Below, piece by piece: positions 1 to 8,848 of a DNA stretch of 41,631 bases (positions are counted from its first letter, which is position 1; the number at the start of each line of letters is the position of its first letter). The DNA comes from a virus, in the IMG/VR virus record IMGVR_UViG_3300017917_003029, positions 1 through 41,631 of that record; one strand, written 5' to 3'. The notes under the pieces were generated by a model that ran no database searches, was not told the origin of the DNA, and saw only the letters and a list, made by a program, of their open reading frames with translations. Made by a program: the position numbers and the translations under genes.

Positions 1-99
1 ATCGTTAAAAAATAGTATGATAACACAAGAAACACGAAAACACGCAAAATGTTCTTTCTCAAAACTTAAAAACCTAAGTATTTGCCCGTCGTATTTGCC
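1..99. repeat. Terminal direct repeat (contig overlap), left copy
   Basis: The first 99 bases are identical to 41533-41631. A 99-base exact overlap is a typical assembler k-mer length, so this most likely shows that the contig closes into a circle of 41,532 bp rather than a biological terminal repeat. The helicase stop codon (13-15 in this copy) and the next start codon at 17 lie inside it, so the operon is continuous across the join. Confidence 0.95.
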
Positions 100-1138
100 C
101 GATTATTCAGACGATCTCCACCCAATCACTGAAAGTGGTACACGTTGTCATCTTGCGACTGAAACAGGTGACATGTCTAAGCTGTCTCAAGAAGAGGTTG
201 AACTTGTAGAATATTGCCATGAATTTTTAAAACGGAGTGATAAACATCTAGCTTTTAAATGGGATCTAGAGTTAAAAGAAGAAAAGTTAGAAACTCATGA
301 GCCTGATTGTTATGGGTATGCTGACCTGATTCAACTGAGTTTTGGAGAAGGTATTGCAAGATCAATTGACTGGAAGTTCGGTAAACGCAAGGTTGACGAG
401 GCCAGGAAGAACAGGCAAGGACATGCGATCGCACTAGGCATTTTTATGCGTTGGCCACAAATCAATGTTGTGCAAATTATTTTTGTTCACCCTCGGCTTA
501 AAGTTGAAAGTGCTTCTATTTTCTCAAGAAATGACATTGATTGGCTAAAAAAGGATATTTCAGAGATTGTACAAAAAGTAAATCAAGGTGGGATCTATAA
601 TTACGATGTTCAAAATTGTACGTATTGTGGCAATAAAGCAGATTGTCCTATCATCAATTCAAAAGCAATTGAATTACGGAATGCCAATACCCCTCATTTA
701 CTTCCACTTCAGTTTGACTTAACAAAAGTTAAGACACCCGCACAGTTGGCCGCTCTCCTTGATATTAGACCGATTCTAGAGAGTTGGGCAAAACAAATAG
801 GATCTTTTGTTTTAAAGAAACGTCTCAATGAGGGTATTGAAATACCTGGCTATGACCTGACTACTAAAAATGGAAGTCTCGTTATTTTAGACGTTCCTAA
901 AGCAGTCGAATTAGCAAAAGAAAAAGGCCTGACTGAAGAAGAGACAAACGCGTTGTTAAAAATTTCTGGTCCCGATCTTGCAGAAGCAGTCGGTAAAAAA
1001 GCACCCCGTGGACTCAAGAAAAAAGAAGAGGATGCATTCCGTGAACTCTTGATTGAGAAAGGCGTGTGTCGACGTCCAGAAGAAATTTTCTACCTTAAAA
1101 AAGTAGAATCCCAAGAACCTAAAAAACTAACTAACTAA
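17..1138 (+). CDS. Cas4/RecB-like PD-(D/E)XK nuclease (DUF2800-type)
   Basis: 373 aa. The nuclease core reads GYADLI (D103), then IDWKFGK (D118, K120), then a Gln/His-containing helix near 134-136, the order expected for a PD-(D/E)XK exonuclease. Cysteines at 12 or 23 plus C201, C204 and C210 (CTYCGNKADC) match the layout of the Fe-S cluster in Cas4/AddB nucleases. Phage homologues (DUF2800) sit beside a ssDNA-binding protein and a family A polymerase, as here, and probably process DNA ends for recombination or replication. The start lies one base after the stop of the helicase gene across the contig junction, so the two are co-transcribed. The Fe-S cluster is inferred from cysteine spacing only. 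Confidence 0.8.
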   Translation: MITQETRKHAKCSFSKLKNLSICPSYLPDYSDDLHPITESGTRCHLATETGDMSKLSQEEVELVEYCHEFLKRSDKHLAFKWDLELKEEKLETHEPDCYGYADLIQLSFGEGIARSIDWKFGKRKVDEARKNRQGHAIALGIFMRWPQINVVQIIFVHPRLKVESASIFSRNDIDWLKKDISEIVQKVNQGGIYNYDVQNCTYCGNKADCPIINSKAIELRNANTPHLLPLQFDLTKVKTPAQLAALLDIRPILESWAKQIGSFVLKKRLNEGIEIPGYDLTTKNGSLVILDVPKAVELAKEKGLTEEETNALLKISGPDLAEAVGKKAPRGLKKKEEDAFRELLIEKGVCRRPEEIFYLKKVESQEPKKLTN

Positions 1139-1151
1139 GGAAAATCATATT

Positions 1152-1913
1152 ATGACTCACAATGTCACCATGAAACCGAAAAATAAACCAGAAACCACAA
1201 CCAACACTGGAATTGTCCCCTTACAAAATCAAACTATCGCGCGCTCTCTACCTCAACTTGGAGGCCAATTCCAAGGTGATTATGACGCCAATGACAAAGG
1301 TATTCCTTATCTTTCTCTCGTTCAAAAACAAGGTGAGTATGCTCAAAAAGATAGTTCTTCATTAGGTAAATTTGTTTACGACAAAGATGTATTGTTAGGT
1401 TCTGAAATTCGCGTAATTTTTGGACTTGTTACAAAATTCTTTGTTGAAAAATTAACTCAAGGCTCCCCTAAAGTCCCTCAAAGGTTTGACACGAAGAAGG
1501 AAGCAGATGAAGCCATTGAAGAATCCCGTAAGATGAGATCTCTAGCAGAACAACAGGGATTGAAAAACATTCCTGAACTCATGGAAGTTACAGAAGCTGC
1601 CAACATTGATCTGCTTGTGGAGGTTGATAAAGATAGCGAGTTGATTAAGTATGCAAATAAGATACTTGGCAATAAAGGGTATATTTTAACGCGTTATACC
1701 GCGCGATCAACCGCTTACGGAACCACTGTAAAAATTTTATTGAAAGACTATTTTAGTTTTTTAAAAGGTGATCTCTCCTCTTATTACTACAAAATGTCTT
1801 CAGTGGAAAAAAGCAATCAAGGCTTTAATTGGTTTGCACCTACTTTAAGAGTTGATGGTCAGGTTTCTCAAGAAGTTAAAGAAGTTGCTTACGAAATCTT
1901 TGGAGTTAAATAA
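1152..1913 (+). CDS. Putative ssDNA-binding / recombination accessory protein
   Basis: 253 aa. Low-complexity, Thr/Asn-rich N-terminus (about residues 1-25), then a mixed alpha/beta body with a charged helical insert around 110-140. It begins 13 bases after the Cas4-like nuclease and its stop overlaps the next start (TAATG). Phages that pair a DUF2800 nuclease with a family A polymerase usually encode a ssDNA-binding protein (DUF2815 type) in this slot; that context is the main reason for the call. No motif in the sequence proves it. AAGGAAAA lies before the ATG as a plausible ribosome binding site. Confidence 0.45.
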   Translation: MTHNVTMKPKNKPETTTNTGIVPLQNQTIARSLPQLGGQFQGDYDANDKGIPYLSLVQKQGEYAQKDSSSLGKFVYDKDVLLGSEIRVIFGLVTKFFVEKLTQGSPKVPQRFDTKKEADEAIEESRKMRSLAEQQGLKNIPELMEVTEAANIDLLVEVDKDSELIKYANKILGNKGYILTRYTARSTAYGTTVKILLKDYFSFLKGDLSSYYYKMSSVEKSNQGFNWFAPTLRVDGQVSQEVKEVAYEIFGVK

Positions 1914-2197
1914 TGAAAAACGATAAAAATTTAGAAGATTTTTTAAAGAAACTTAGAGAAGAACTTGGTTCGAGTTCGACTGGTAAGTTGTCTGGTTTAG
2001 AAATACACGTACTTCACTCCTTAGATAAAGCTGGACACGATCTTAAAGAGATTATGGGTATTGTTGTATCCGTGATGTTGAGGCAATCACGAGTACTTGA
2101 ATCAATTGATGAAAAACTCTCTAAGATTGTCCCTGCTTGTCAGTGCGATTGTGCGATTGATGGCGACGATGACGAGGAAGACGAGGTATTAATATGA
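1913..2197 (+). CDS. Small acidic protein of unknown function
   Basis: 94 aa, not recognised. It is predicted mainly helical, with a CQCDC cysteine cluster near residues 77-81 followed by an aspartate/glutamate-rich tail. The start overlaps the preceding stop (TAATG) and the stop overlaps the next start (ATGA), so translation is coupled on both sides. An acidic C-terminal tail next to a putative ssDNA-binding protein could mediate protein contacts in the replisome, but this is only inference. Confidence 0.7.
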   Translation: MKNDKNLEDFLKKLREELGSSSTGKLSGLEIHVLHSLDKAGHDLKEIMGIVVSVMLRQSRVLESIDEKLSKIVPACQCDCAIDGDDDEEDEVLI

Positions 2198-2367
2198 CTC
2201 TTAGTGAAATCGAAAAAACAGTAGATCATGTTCTTGCCGGATCACCAACATACGATGTTCCAAGAGGTCAAATTTTGGTTCTTTTGGAAATCTGCAAAAC
2301 TCTTCGAGAAATTGCGACTGACTTAAGACACGTGAGAGAAAAAATTAACCCACCATTATACCTTTAA
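2194..2367 (+). CDS. Small helical protein, 57 aa
   Basis: A 57-aa reading frame starting at an ATGA overlap with the preceding stop and ending five bases before the polymerase start, so it fills the gap exactly. Content is mostly amphipathic helix (for example ILVLLEICKTLREIATDL). Its general appearance resembles the preceding 94-aa protein's helical segment. Function not recognised. The tight coupling on the left side is the main evidence that it is real. Confidence 0.65.
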   Translation: MTLSEIEKTVDHVLAGSPTYDVPRGQILVLLEICKTLREIATDLRHVREKINPPLYL

Positions 2368-2371
2368 AACT

Positions 2372-4147
2372 ATGGAAACACCCGTCTATGCCATCGACTT
2401 TGAAACGTCGTACACTAAAGAACGTGATATCACATCTTTAGGTGTAAGAAACTATCTTCAACATCCTGAAACCGATATCTACCTTGTGTCGATTGTTGGG
2501 AGTGATGGCATGGAATGGGTGGGGGATCCGTGTGATTTTAACTGGGATCAAATTTCAGATACAGCCATTTGGGTTTCTCATAATGCACATTTTGACATCG
2601 AATGCTATTTTGAACTTCATTCCACCGATCTTTTTGAAATACTCAAAGAAATGCCTCTACCTAAAGAATGGCACTGTACAGCTGATTTATCTGTGTTTCT
2701 AGGGGCACCTCGAAACTTGAAAGGAGCCGCTAAAGAGCTCTTAGGTGTTGGGGTTGACAAATCTCAAAGAGATTTTATGAAGGGTAAAAAATGGGAAGAT
2801 CTTTCTCCAGAAGAAAAACAAGAGTTAATGGCGTATGCCCTTAATGATGCTCGGTATTGTCTTCAACTCTGGCAAAAATATAGTCATGAGTGGCCAGAAA
2901 GTGAACGTCATTATAGCCAACACACTCGCATGATGCGTTCACGCGGGATAGGTGTAAATTCGCAAGGATTAGAAGCAGGATTAAAGACGCTAGAAACTGA
3001 GCTTTTTAAAGTATCTCAAAAGATTCCTTGGTTTGGAGAACTCGACGAAAAAAGAAAAGAGATACCTCCTACATCTCCTAAAATGATTATTAAGTATTGT
3101 GCAAAAGAAAACATTCCCGCGCCTGAAAGCACTGATTCTAAAAACGAGATCTTTGACAATTGGTTAAAGGAGTATGCAGATAAAGCCCCCTTTGTACAAG
3201 CGGTTGGTGACTACCGTAAGATTAATCGATTAATGACTGTTTTAGAAAACATGAAAAAGTTTTCGTCAGACGATAGACTTTGTTATGGCCTCAAATATTT
3301 TGGAGCCCATACGGGGCGATGGAGTGGTGATGCGGGATTGAATATGCAAAACATGCCTCGTGAAAGTCTTTTTGGTATTGATGCGAGATCTTACCTAGTT
3401 CCCGAAGAAGAGCACAAATTTGTAGTTGCTGACTATTCACAAATTGAAGCAAGAATTCTTTGTTGGTTTGCCCAACAGTGGTCAATGCTGGAACTGATTG
3501 AATCGGGTATGGACATCTATGAAGCGCATGCGCGCGCTACCATGGGATACAGTGATCCTCGCCCCATGAAAGAGGTTGAACCTAAACTTCGGCATCTCGC
3601 AAAAGCAAGAGTACTTGGATTAGGCTATGGTTGTGGGGCGGCTAAATTTAGAATCGTTGCAAAAGCACTCGCAAAACTTGATCTTTCCGAAGAAGAGTGT
3701 AAACGAACTGTCAATGATTATCGTCGTGCAAACCCTGAGATTGTACTGCTTTGGAATGAGTTGGATACTGAATTTAAAAGGTCACTTAATAGTGATTTTT
3801 CAATGACACTTCCTAGTGGACGAAAACTTATTTATCGAAATGTTACAGCTACTCCAGAGTATAGTGCACAGGTTCAAAGAGGCGAATTTCATAAGCGATT
3901 ATACGGCGGTTTACTTACTGAAAACCTTGTACAAGCAACCGCGCGCGATCTACTTGCAGAAGCGATTATCAAATTAGAAAACGCTGGATACCCCGTCGTA
4001 CTTCATGTTCACGATGAAGTTGTATGTGAAGTTCCGGAAAATACCTTAATTGATGATGTAAAAAAGGTAATGCTTGACTTGCCCGAGTGGACAAAAAATT
4101 TACCCGTAAGTGTCGATATTCAAGAAATGGAGTGCTATGGAAAATAA
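2372..4147 (+). CDS. Family A DNA polymerase with 3'-5' exonuclease
   Basis: 591 aa, replicative DNA polymerase of the Pol I family. The N-terminal DEDDy proofreading domain shows D9/E11 (IDFET), D75 (NAHFD) and Y155/D159 (YALND). The polymerase domain has motif A DYSQIEAR (D354), motif B around KARVLGLGYG and motif C HDE (547-549). All catalytic acidic residues for both activities are visible, so the enzyme should be active and proofreading. There is no 5'-3' exonuclease domain, as usual for phage replicases. Its last 11 bases overlap the next gene. It works with the primase-helicase at 4620 and probably the ssDNA-binding candidate at 1152. Confidence 0.93.
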   Translation: METPVYAIDFETSYTKERDITSLGVRNYLQHPETDIYLVSIVGSDGMEWVGDPCDFNWDQISDTAIWVSHNAHFDIECYFELHSTDLFEILKEMPLPKEWHCTADLSVFLGAPRNLKGAAKELLGVGVDKSQRDFMKGKKWEDLSPEEKQELMAYALNDARYCLQLWQKYSHEWPESERHYSQHTRMMRSRGIGVNSQGLEAGLKTLETELFKVSQKIPWFGELDEKRKEIPPTSPKMIIKYCAKENIPAPESTDSKNEIFDNWLKEYADKAPFVQAVGDYRKINRLMTVLENMKKFSSDDRLCYGLKYFGAHTGRWSGDAGLNMQNMPRESLFGIDARSYLVPEEEHKFVVADYSQIEARILCWFAQQWSMLELIESGMDIYEAHARATMGYSDPRPMKEVEPKLRHLAKARVLGLGYGCGAAKFRIVAKALAKLDLSEEECKRTVNDYRRANPEIVLLWNELDTEFKRSLNSDFSMTLPSGRKLIYRNVTATPEYSAQVQRGEFHKRLYGGLLTENLVQATARDLLAEAIIKLENAGYPVVLHVHDEVVCEVPENTLIDDVKKVMLDLPEWTKNLPVSVDIQEMECYGK

Positions 4148-4349
4148 TATAAAAAACCCTGAAATCCCGATTCAAATGCAGTTGGACTGCCAAGAACTTT
4201 CGCGTGCTATGAAGAGATTAATAAACTCTTTTTACAGAGATTGTGGTGACCTTAAAGAAGAATTCATGAATAAAAAATTAATTTTAGATTTAGAAAATAC
4301 AAATATTCAATTTGGAATTAGCGTTCAAAAAGAGGATTTAAAATCATGA
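4137..4349 (+). CDS. Small hypothetical protein, 70 aa
   Basis: The ATG at 4137 lies inside the last codons of the polymerase gene, and the stop overlaps the next start by ATGA, so coupling supports this start rather than an upstream one. The protein is mixed charged and mainly helical; no family recognised. It probably belongs to the replication operon only by position. Confidence 0.6.
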   Translation: MENNIKNPEIPIQMQLDCQELSRAMKRLINSFYRDCGDLKEEFMNKKLILDLENTNIQFGISVQKEDLKS

Positions 4350-4627
4350 ATGCCCAAGAAAATAAAGATTTTAACGATATGTTACATAAAAAATTTAAAG
4401 AACTCGTAGATAATATTTGTGAGAAAAAAGAACAATTTATTGCAGAAGCTTTTGTAACTCAACTGGAATGGCGTATTCGTAAATGTTCTAAACCACTTAA
4501 ACAGGAAGAAATTACAAAATTAGGTAAAGAATTTAGGGGGCTTGCCCCAATAATTAAAGAGTTTGCAGACAATTACGAAAAAGATCTTTTAAATCAAATT
4601 TTTAATAAAATAAATACCGATGTCTAA
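4346..4627 (+). CDS. Small charged helical protein, 93 aa
   Basis: 93 aa, rich in Lys and Glu, predicted helical throughout; no recognised family. It starts at an ATGA overlap and its end overlaps the primase-helicase start by 8 bases, so it is translated in the replication operon. A role as a small partner of the polymerase or primase is possible but unsupported. Confidence 0.65.
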   Translation: MNAQENKDFNDMLHKKFKELVDNICEKKEQFIAEAFVTQLEWRIRKCSKPLKQEEITKLGKEFRGLAPIIKEFADNYEKDLLNQIFNKINTDV

Positions 4628-6758
4628 TTTATTCGCCATTTCTAATCTGTCTGAACAGTCCGTTATACGATGTGAACCATGGTGTAAACCGAATGTAGAT
4701 TACTCTAGGTTTGCAAATAAAGAGATTTTTAGGAAGTGGTGTGTTGATAAATCAACTAATCACATATTTTATTCTGCATATGAGGGACTAGGGTCAAACA
4801 TTCGAATAAGTCAAAATAACCCGCCGGTAAGAATGTATGGTTTAGTTGTGGATTATGACGCAACTTTTGAGGGAGAACCTTTTATTCAGATCGCAAAAGT
4901 AGTTTCAAATCATCTTCTCCCCACACGCTATTCTAAAACATTTTCAAATCATCTGAGGGTTGTTTGGTTATTCGAAGAACCTATATTCTTTTACAACATT
5001 GAGGTTCACAATCGATTTATAGAGCGGTTAACGAGAGAGTTAAAACTAAAGAAATTATTCCCTGGCCTTGATGAACCAGCACTTAAGGAGTACGCAAAAT
5101 ACTATGAGTTGGGAAACTCATGGGTAAAAGTATCTGACAATGTTATCTCTAAACACGTGTTATCACGCTGGATTGAAGATGCGAGTCAGAAAATTCAATG
5201 GGCAAAACCTTCAGAGAAAATACCAATTGAAACATTACGTGCAGAAGGAGAGAAACAATTCCCTGGAAGATGGCCAGGAGGTTGGGAGTATTTTGATTAT
5301 GGGGTAAGAGGAGTACGATTCTGGGAACCCGATGCCGATGCTCTTGCAGTGATTATAAGAGAGTCAGGATGTCAGTGTTTCACAGGCGACAAACCATTTT
5401 TATCCTGGGGTGAGATCTTCGGGAATTCGTTCGTTCAAAGTTTTGCGGACTCAAAGATAGGATTGGCAATTGAAAATATCTGGTTTGATTCAACAAATTA
5501 CTGGCGAAAACCAAAAGATACGTGGCAAAAATTTTCAAAGGGCGATGTTGAAAACCATCTAAGAACTTCCAAGGGTTTAAGTTTTATTAGAAAAAACTCA
5601 CCTAGTGAAATTGATTACGCGATTGAACAAATTCACAACCAACAAAGTGTTGCGGAGGCCTTTCCTTTCCTTTATCGAAAAGACGGGATTGTGTACTATA
5701 ATGGCGTGAGATACCTCAATATCTCAACTATTCAACCTTTAAAACCCGTGGAAACAGAAGTTCAATGGGGTGAAGGCTTTCCTTGGCTTTCTCAATATTT
5801 TGACAGTCTCTTTGACCCCTTTGAACAAAAAGAATTTTTCTTATCTTGGCTATCTCATTTTTATAAGGGTGCTCTCAATAAACAATTAGAACGTGGGTTA
5901 GCTTTGTTTTTGGCTGGTCCCGTAGGAGTTGGGAAAACATTTATTAGTAATATCATTATTGGGAAGCTCATGGGGAGTCGTCAGGATGCTGCAAATTATT
6001 TAACCGGCAATGACACTTTCAATTCAGCAATTTTTAGTTCAGCTGTTTGGACAGTTGATGACGCCGTCCTCTCCGGTTGGTCAGCAAAAGAGAAATTTTC
6101 ACAAATCATCAAACGAGTTATTGCTAACGATTCATTTACCTACCGAGCGATGTACCGCGCTGGGTTTAATATGGACTGGATAGGTCGTGTCATTATTACA
6201 ATGAATGATGACCCTGAGAGTCTTCAAATGCTTCCCCAAACTGAGATCAATATATTAGATAAGATTTTACTTATTAAAGTTAAACGACACTGTTTTTTTG
6301 GTGGTGGATGGCCTTCAGAAAAACAAATCGACCAAGAATTACCTTACTTTGCGGCGTATTTACGAGATTACAAGATCCCTCCTCAATGTGTGGGAAGTTC
6401 GCGGTTTACAATCCAACCCTACCAACATCCTGATTTGTTGGAAGCCGCGCGTTCTACGAGTTCAACCGCATCGTTTGAAGAACTCCTTAATCAATGGCAA
6501 GAGAGTTACTTTAAAGTAAAAGGTCGTGATTTCTGGGAAGGTACTCCTACCGATCTTTTGAGAGAGCTTTTGAGAGATGAATCCATAAAACCGATCGTCG
6601 ACAAAAACTACAACTCTGTAAACAATCTTACAATACACCTAAATAAACTCATTAAATTTTCTCAAGGAGGCGTTCAATCCATTGATCATTCAGGGAGACG
6701 ACTCTTTAGAATAACACCCAACCAAACCGAAACTTATGAAAAAAGAAATATCATTTGA
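4620..6758 (+). CDS. Primase-helicase (AEP-like primase plus SF3-type helicase)
   Basis: 712 aa. The N-terminal part has GLVVDYDA (D78, D80), a DxD pair like that of archaeo-eukaryotic primases, followed by HLRVVWLFE. The C-terminal half is a helicase/ATPase: Walker A GPVGVGKT at 433-440, Walker B-like VWTVDDA at 476-482 and the sensor-like VIITMNDD. This matches phage DUF5906/D5-type replicative primase-helicases, which prime and unwind at the fork. The last 75 residues (from W639) form a small domain that is duplicated as a free-standing protein at 32205-32504. The last 23 bases overlap the next gene. Confidence 0.85.
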   Translation: MSNLFAISNLSEQSVIRCEPWCKPNVDYSRFANKEIFRKWCVDKSTNHIFYSAYEGLGSNIRISQNNPPVRMYGLVVDYDATFEGEPFIQIAKVVSNHLLPTRYSKTFSNHLRVVWLFEEPIFFYNIEVHNRFIERLTRELKLKKLFPGLDEPALKEYAKYYELGNSWVKVSDNVISKHVLSRWIEDASQKIQWAKPSEKIPIETLRAEGEKQFPGRWPGGWEYFDYGVRGVRFWEPDADALAVIIRESGCQCFTGDKPFLSWGEIFGNSFVQSFADSKIGLAIENIWFDSTNYWRKPKDTWQKFSKGDVENHLRTSKGLSFIRKNSPSEIDYAIEQIHNQQSVAEAFPFLYRKDGIVYYNGVRYLNISTIQPLKPVETEVQWGEGFPWLSQYFDSLFDPFEQKEFFLSWLSHFYKGALNKQLERGLALFLAGPVGVGKTFISNIIIGKLMGSRQDAANYLTGNDTFNSAIFSSAVWTVDDAVLSGWSAKEKFSQIIKRVIANDSFTYRAMYRAGFNMDWIGRVIITMNDDPESLQMLPQTEINILDKILLIKVKRHCFFGGGWPSEKQIDQELPYFAAYLRDYKIPPQCVGSSRFTIQPYQHPDLLEAARSTSSTASFEELLNQWQESYFKVKGRDFWEGTPTDLLRELLRDESIKPIVDKNYNSVNNLTIHLNKLIKFSQGGVQSIDHSGRRLFRITPNQTETYEKRNII

Positions 6759-7011
6759 CCTTGAAAAACGAGGTCAGAAACGTGAAGCAGCACTCTGGGC
6801 AATACGTAATTACCCACAAAAACAATTCACCCTAAACCAAATATACCTTTTCTTGGTCGAGAAGAAGATCCTACTTGGAAGTAACGATATCCAAAATGCG
6901 ATCAGAAAACTCATTGAAGAAAAAGAAGTACAAATTGTCGGCAAGAAAAAACCTACTACAAGAGATGGTTTTTCAAGTCGCGTAAAAATCAACCTATATG
7001 AGAGGAAGTAA
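6736..7011 (+). CDS. Winged-helix DNA-binding protein
   Basis: 91 aa, basic. Pattern helix-helix-helix-wing: REAALWAIRNYP, then TLNQIYLFLVEK, then SNDIQNAIRKLIEEKEVQI, ending in a beta-rich basic wing. This is typical of small winged-helix regulators or helicase-loader-like proteins. It overlaps the end of the primase-helicase, so it may be a DNA-binding accessory of that enzyme, or a regulator of the operon. The specific function is not known. Confidence 0.6.
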   Translation: MKKEISFDLEKRGQKREAALWAIRNYPQKQFTLNQIYLFLVEKKILLGSNDIQNAIRKLIEEKEVQIVGKKKPTTRDGFSSRVKINLYERK

Positions 7012-7016
7012 AAACT

Positions 7017-7358
7017 ATGGAACCTATTAAAACTGAGGGAACTGACATTATGTCATCCGATAAAATCTACACAGCAACAAGTAGCGAAGGCGGCTCATCT
7101 TCTTACACAAATACGAGGATATTTTTTGACAGTAGACCAATAAAAAGAAATAGAGCAGCGCTTTTAGCAGAGATTGAACATCTTGAAGGTCACCTAGATA
7201 GAGCACTCGATGGGATTGGGCGCGAAAAAACGCTTAAGGAGTTTTGGGAAAAATCGAGTGATCGATGGATGTATTTCTGTGTTTGCATGTTACTCCTCAA
7301 TGCTTATTTTCTAGCGGTTATCGTTTATCTTGCAATCCAAGCCTATTCACTGAGTTAA
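7017..7358 (+). CDS. Membrane protein with one C-terminal transmembrane helix
   Basis: 113 aa. An N-terminal Ser/Thr-rich section and a coiled segment near 45-65 lead to a single hydrophobic helix at about 82-108 (FCVCMLLLNAYFLAVIVYLA). GAGGAAG eight bases before the first ATG supports the start at 7017. It lies just before the amidase, so it could take part in lysis or in anchoring, but there is no recognisable family. Confidence 0.65.
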   Translation: MEPIKTEGTDIMSSDKIYTATSSEGGSSSYTNTRIFFDSRPIKRNRAALLAEIEHLEGHLDRALDGIGREKTLKEFWEKSSDRWMYFCVCMLLLNAYFLAVIVYLAIQAYSLS

Positions 7359-7362
7359 TTTT

Positions 7363-7836
7363 ATGAAATACAAAGAAGAATTTATACCAAGTCCTTGGCA
7401 TGGAAGTTTTTTACAACCTAAAGGAATTGTACTACATCATTCCTGTGGAACGTGGGAGGGCGATATTTCGTGGATTACAGAGCGTACGAATAACTCGCAA
7501 GTATCGTATCATTGTCTTATCGCACCTGATGGCAAGCGCGTTAAATTTGTGCCCTACAATAGGATTGCTTGGCATGCTGGGGTATCAGGATTTAAACGTA
7601 AAAGTCACTGTAATCTGTTTATGTTAGGTCTTGCATTTACAGGAGACACTTATAAACGAATCCTTTCAACTCAAGAAATTGAAAGCGCTGTCGAATGGAT
7701 ACGAGAACGCATGGACGAGTTTAAAATCACTCTGGACTGGATTACGACCCACCGCTATATTAGTCCTGGTCGTAAAGATGATCCTTCTCCAGAAGCGGAA
7801 AAAGCGATCATCGACGCATTAAAAAAGGAGTTATAA
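7363..7836 (+). CDS. N-acetylmuramoyl-L-alanine amidase (endolysin)
   Basis: 157 aa, one Amidase_2 (AmpD/T7 lysozyme) domain with no extra binding domain. It cleaves the amide bond between MurNAc and the stem peptide. Zinc ligands are visible: H25 or H26 in VLHHS, H130 in WITTH, and D140 in GRKDDP, with K138 placed like the catalytic lysine of AmpD; WHAG at 70-73 is also conserved. No signal peptide, so release should depend on the holin encoded in the late operon at 9708-9911. It is unusual in lying in the early, rightward operon and not with the holin. Confidence 0.9.
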   Translation: MKYKEEFIPSPWHGSFLQPKGIVLHHSCGTWEGDISWITERTNNSQVSYHCLIAPDGKRVKFVPYNRIAWHAGVSGFKRKSHCNLFMLGLAFTGDTYKRILSTQEIESAVEWIRERMDEFKITLDWITTHRYISPGRKDDPSPEAEKAIIDALKKEL

Positions 7837-7837
7837 T

Positions 7838-8101
7838 ATGAGTGTATTAGGTACATTTTTAACGGTTTTTGGATGTTGGTGGATTGCTTTGAAGTGTTAC
7901 GACGGAACAAGACGTGCGCTAAATGCGAGAAAAAAGATTGAACAGTATAATTTTACCGCAAGTCTCATGAAAAAATATCTCGTCGAAGCGGAAAAGTGCA
8001 TGAACAAATTTGATAATGACGGTCTTCGCAATGCCATCGATCAAATTGAAACAATCAAATACGAACTCGTGAAGAATGAGAGATTTGAGAATTCAAAATA
8101 G
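7838..8101 (+). CDS. Small membrane protein with N-terminal anchor
   Basis: 87 aa. The first 20 residues (LGTFLTVFGCWWIALKC) form one hydrophobic helix, followed by a basic, helical cytoplasmic or periplasmic tail. AAGGAG lies seven bases before the ATG, one of the clearest Shine-Dalgarno sites in this operon. The layout, short N-terminal anchor plus long helical tail straight after an endolysin, is like an inner-membrane spanin (Rz) or signal-arrest partner, but no proof exists. Confidence 0.6.
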   Translation: MSVLGTFLTVFGCWWIALKCYDGTRRALNARKKIEQYNFTASLMKKYLVEAEKCMNKFDNDGLRNAIDQIETIKYELVKNERFENSK

Positions 8102-8281
8102 ATGAAGAATATCCCCGAATTAAAATATAAGATCGAACGACTTGAACTTACGTTGAAGTATTACAAGCCCGTTCGAACGGGGGATCCGATGAAAGATGTA
8201 TGGGAGCTCACTAATCTCATGTATGAGTTAATGCAAATCAATCTTGATATTTTAAAAGAACTTGTCAATGAAGAGACGTAA
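8102..8281 (+). CDS. Small helical protein, 59 aa
   Basis: The ATG follows directly after the stop of the preceding gene and the 3' end overlaps the next gene by 14 bases. The translation is amphipathic helical with a short basic turn (KPVRTGDPM) in the middle. No family recognised. Position and spacing support it as a real small gene of the operon. Confidence 0.6.
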   Translation: MKNIPELKYKIERLELTLKYYKPVRTGDPMKDVWELTNLMYELMQINLDILKELVNEET

Positions 8282-8495
8282 AATTACTCGCGTGGAAGCT
8301 CTTGTTAAAAGACTTTGGGGAGACTTAAAAGAGCCTGAATTCGGACGTTTACCAGGTATTACGATTCACCATGATCCTTCTTTTTCTCAACCCCCAACCG
8401 CATTCCCGCCAAAAACAAATCATGCGAGTGGTGTCCAAGAAAAACAAGACTGGGGAGAATACCCTGATTACGCGTCGGACTTAACTTGGGAGTAA
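8268..8495 (+). CDS. Small basic-start protein, 75 aa
   Basis: The ATG at 8268 begins MKRRKITRVEALVKRLWG, a basic amphipathic helix, followed by a Pro-rich region. An upstream in-frame TTG gives two more residues but is less likely. Its stop is two bases before the next ATG. Not recognised; the N-terminal helix could bind nucleic acid. Confidence 0.55.
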   Translation: MKRRKITRVEALVKRLWGDLKEPEFGRLPGITIHHDPSFSQPPTAFPPKTNHASGVQEKQDWGEYPDYASDLTWE

Positions 8496-8496
8496 T

Positions 8497-8844
8497 ATGA
8501 AGACCCCAAATCTACCAAAAATGAGACTTTCAAAGAAAAGGCTTTTATACATTTCTTTGAAAAAGGCTTATATTAAAACACATCCTATCTGTGAATTATG
8601 TAAAATAAACAAATCTGAACAAATTCACCACAGAGCTGGAAGGCTTGGGGATCTTTTAACAAAAGAAAAATTCTTTTTAGCGGTATGTGATAAATGTCAC
8701 AAAAGAATTCACTTAAACGAAGAAGAATCTCGTGAAAAAGGATTAATTATATACTTTGAATTTCACCCATGGCCATCTTGGGAAGAAATGCAGAAAGACT
8801 GGCCTTATAGCAACTTTAACGATTCAAAGCCTGAAAATAAGTAG
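8497..8844 (+). CDS. HNH-type zinc-binding nuclease-like protein
   Basis: 115 aa. CELC (near residue 32), IHHRAGRLGDLL, then AVCDKCHKRIHLN form the two Cys pairs and the His residues of a treble-clef HNH domain. Small proteins with this pattern occur in many phages, often annotated as HNH endonuclease or NinG-like. In phages HNH proteins may assist terminase cleavage or act in recombination; here the gene is at the end of the replication/lysis operon, far from the terminase, so recombination or nicking is as likely. The enzyme activity is inferred. Confidence 0.7.
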   Translation: MKTPNLPKMRLSKKRLLYISLKKAYIKTHPICELCKINKSEQIHHRAGRLGDLLTKEKFFLAVCDKCHKRIHLNEEESREKGLIIYFEFHPWPSWEEMQKDWPYSNFNDSKPENK

Positions 8845-8848
8845 TTTT

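Noticed and set aside
425-432. GCGATCGC (HIP1 palindrome) here and at 17498-17505, hinting at a cyanobacterial host
   Set aside because: Only two clear copies were noticed in 41.5 kb, far below the density in HIP1-rich cyanobacteria, and both are in coding sequence.
5150-5165. Other CACGTG cores (for example near 2330, 5155, 18456, 24856, 29537) as further parS sites
   Set aside because: None has the flanking GTTN and NAAC bases; the 5155 copy is only a 10-bp palindrome in coding sequence.
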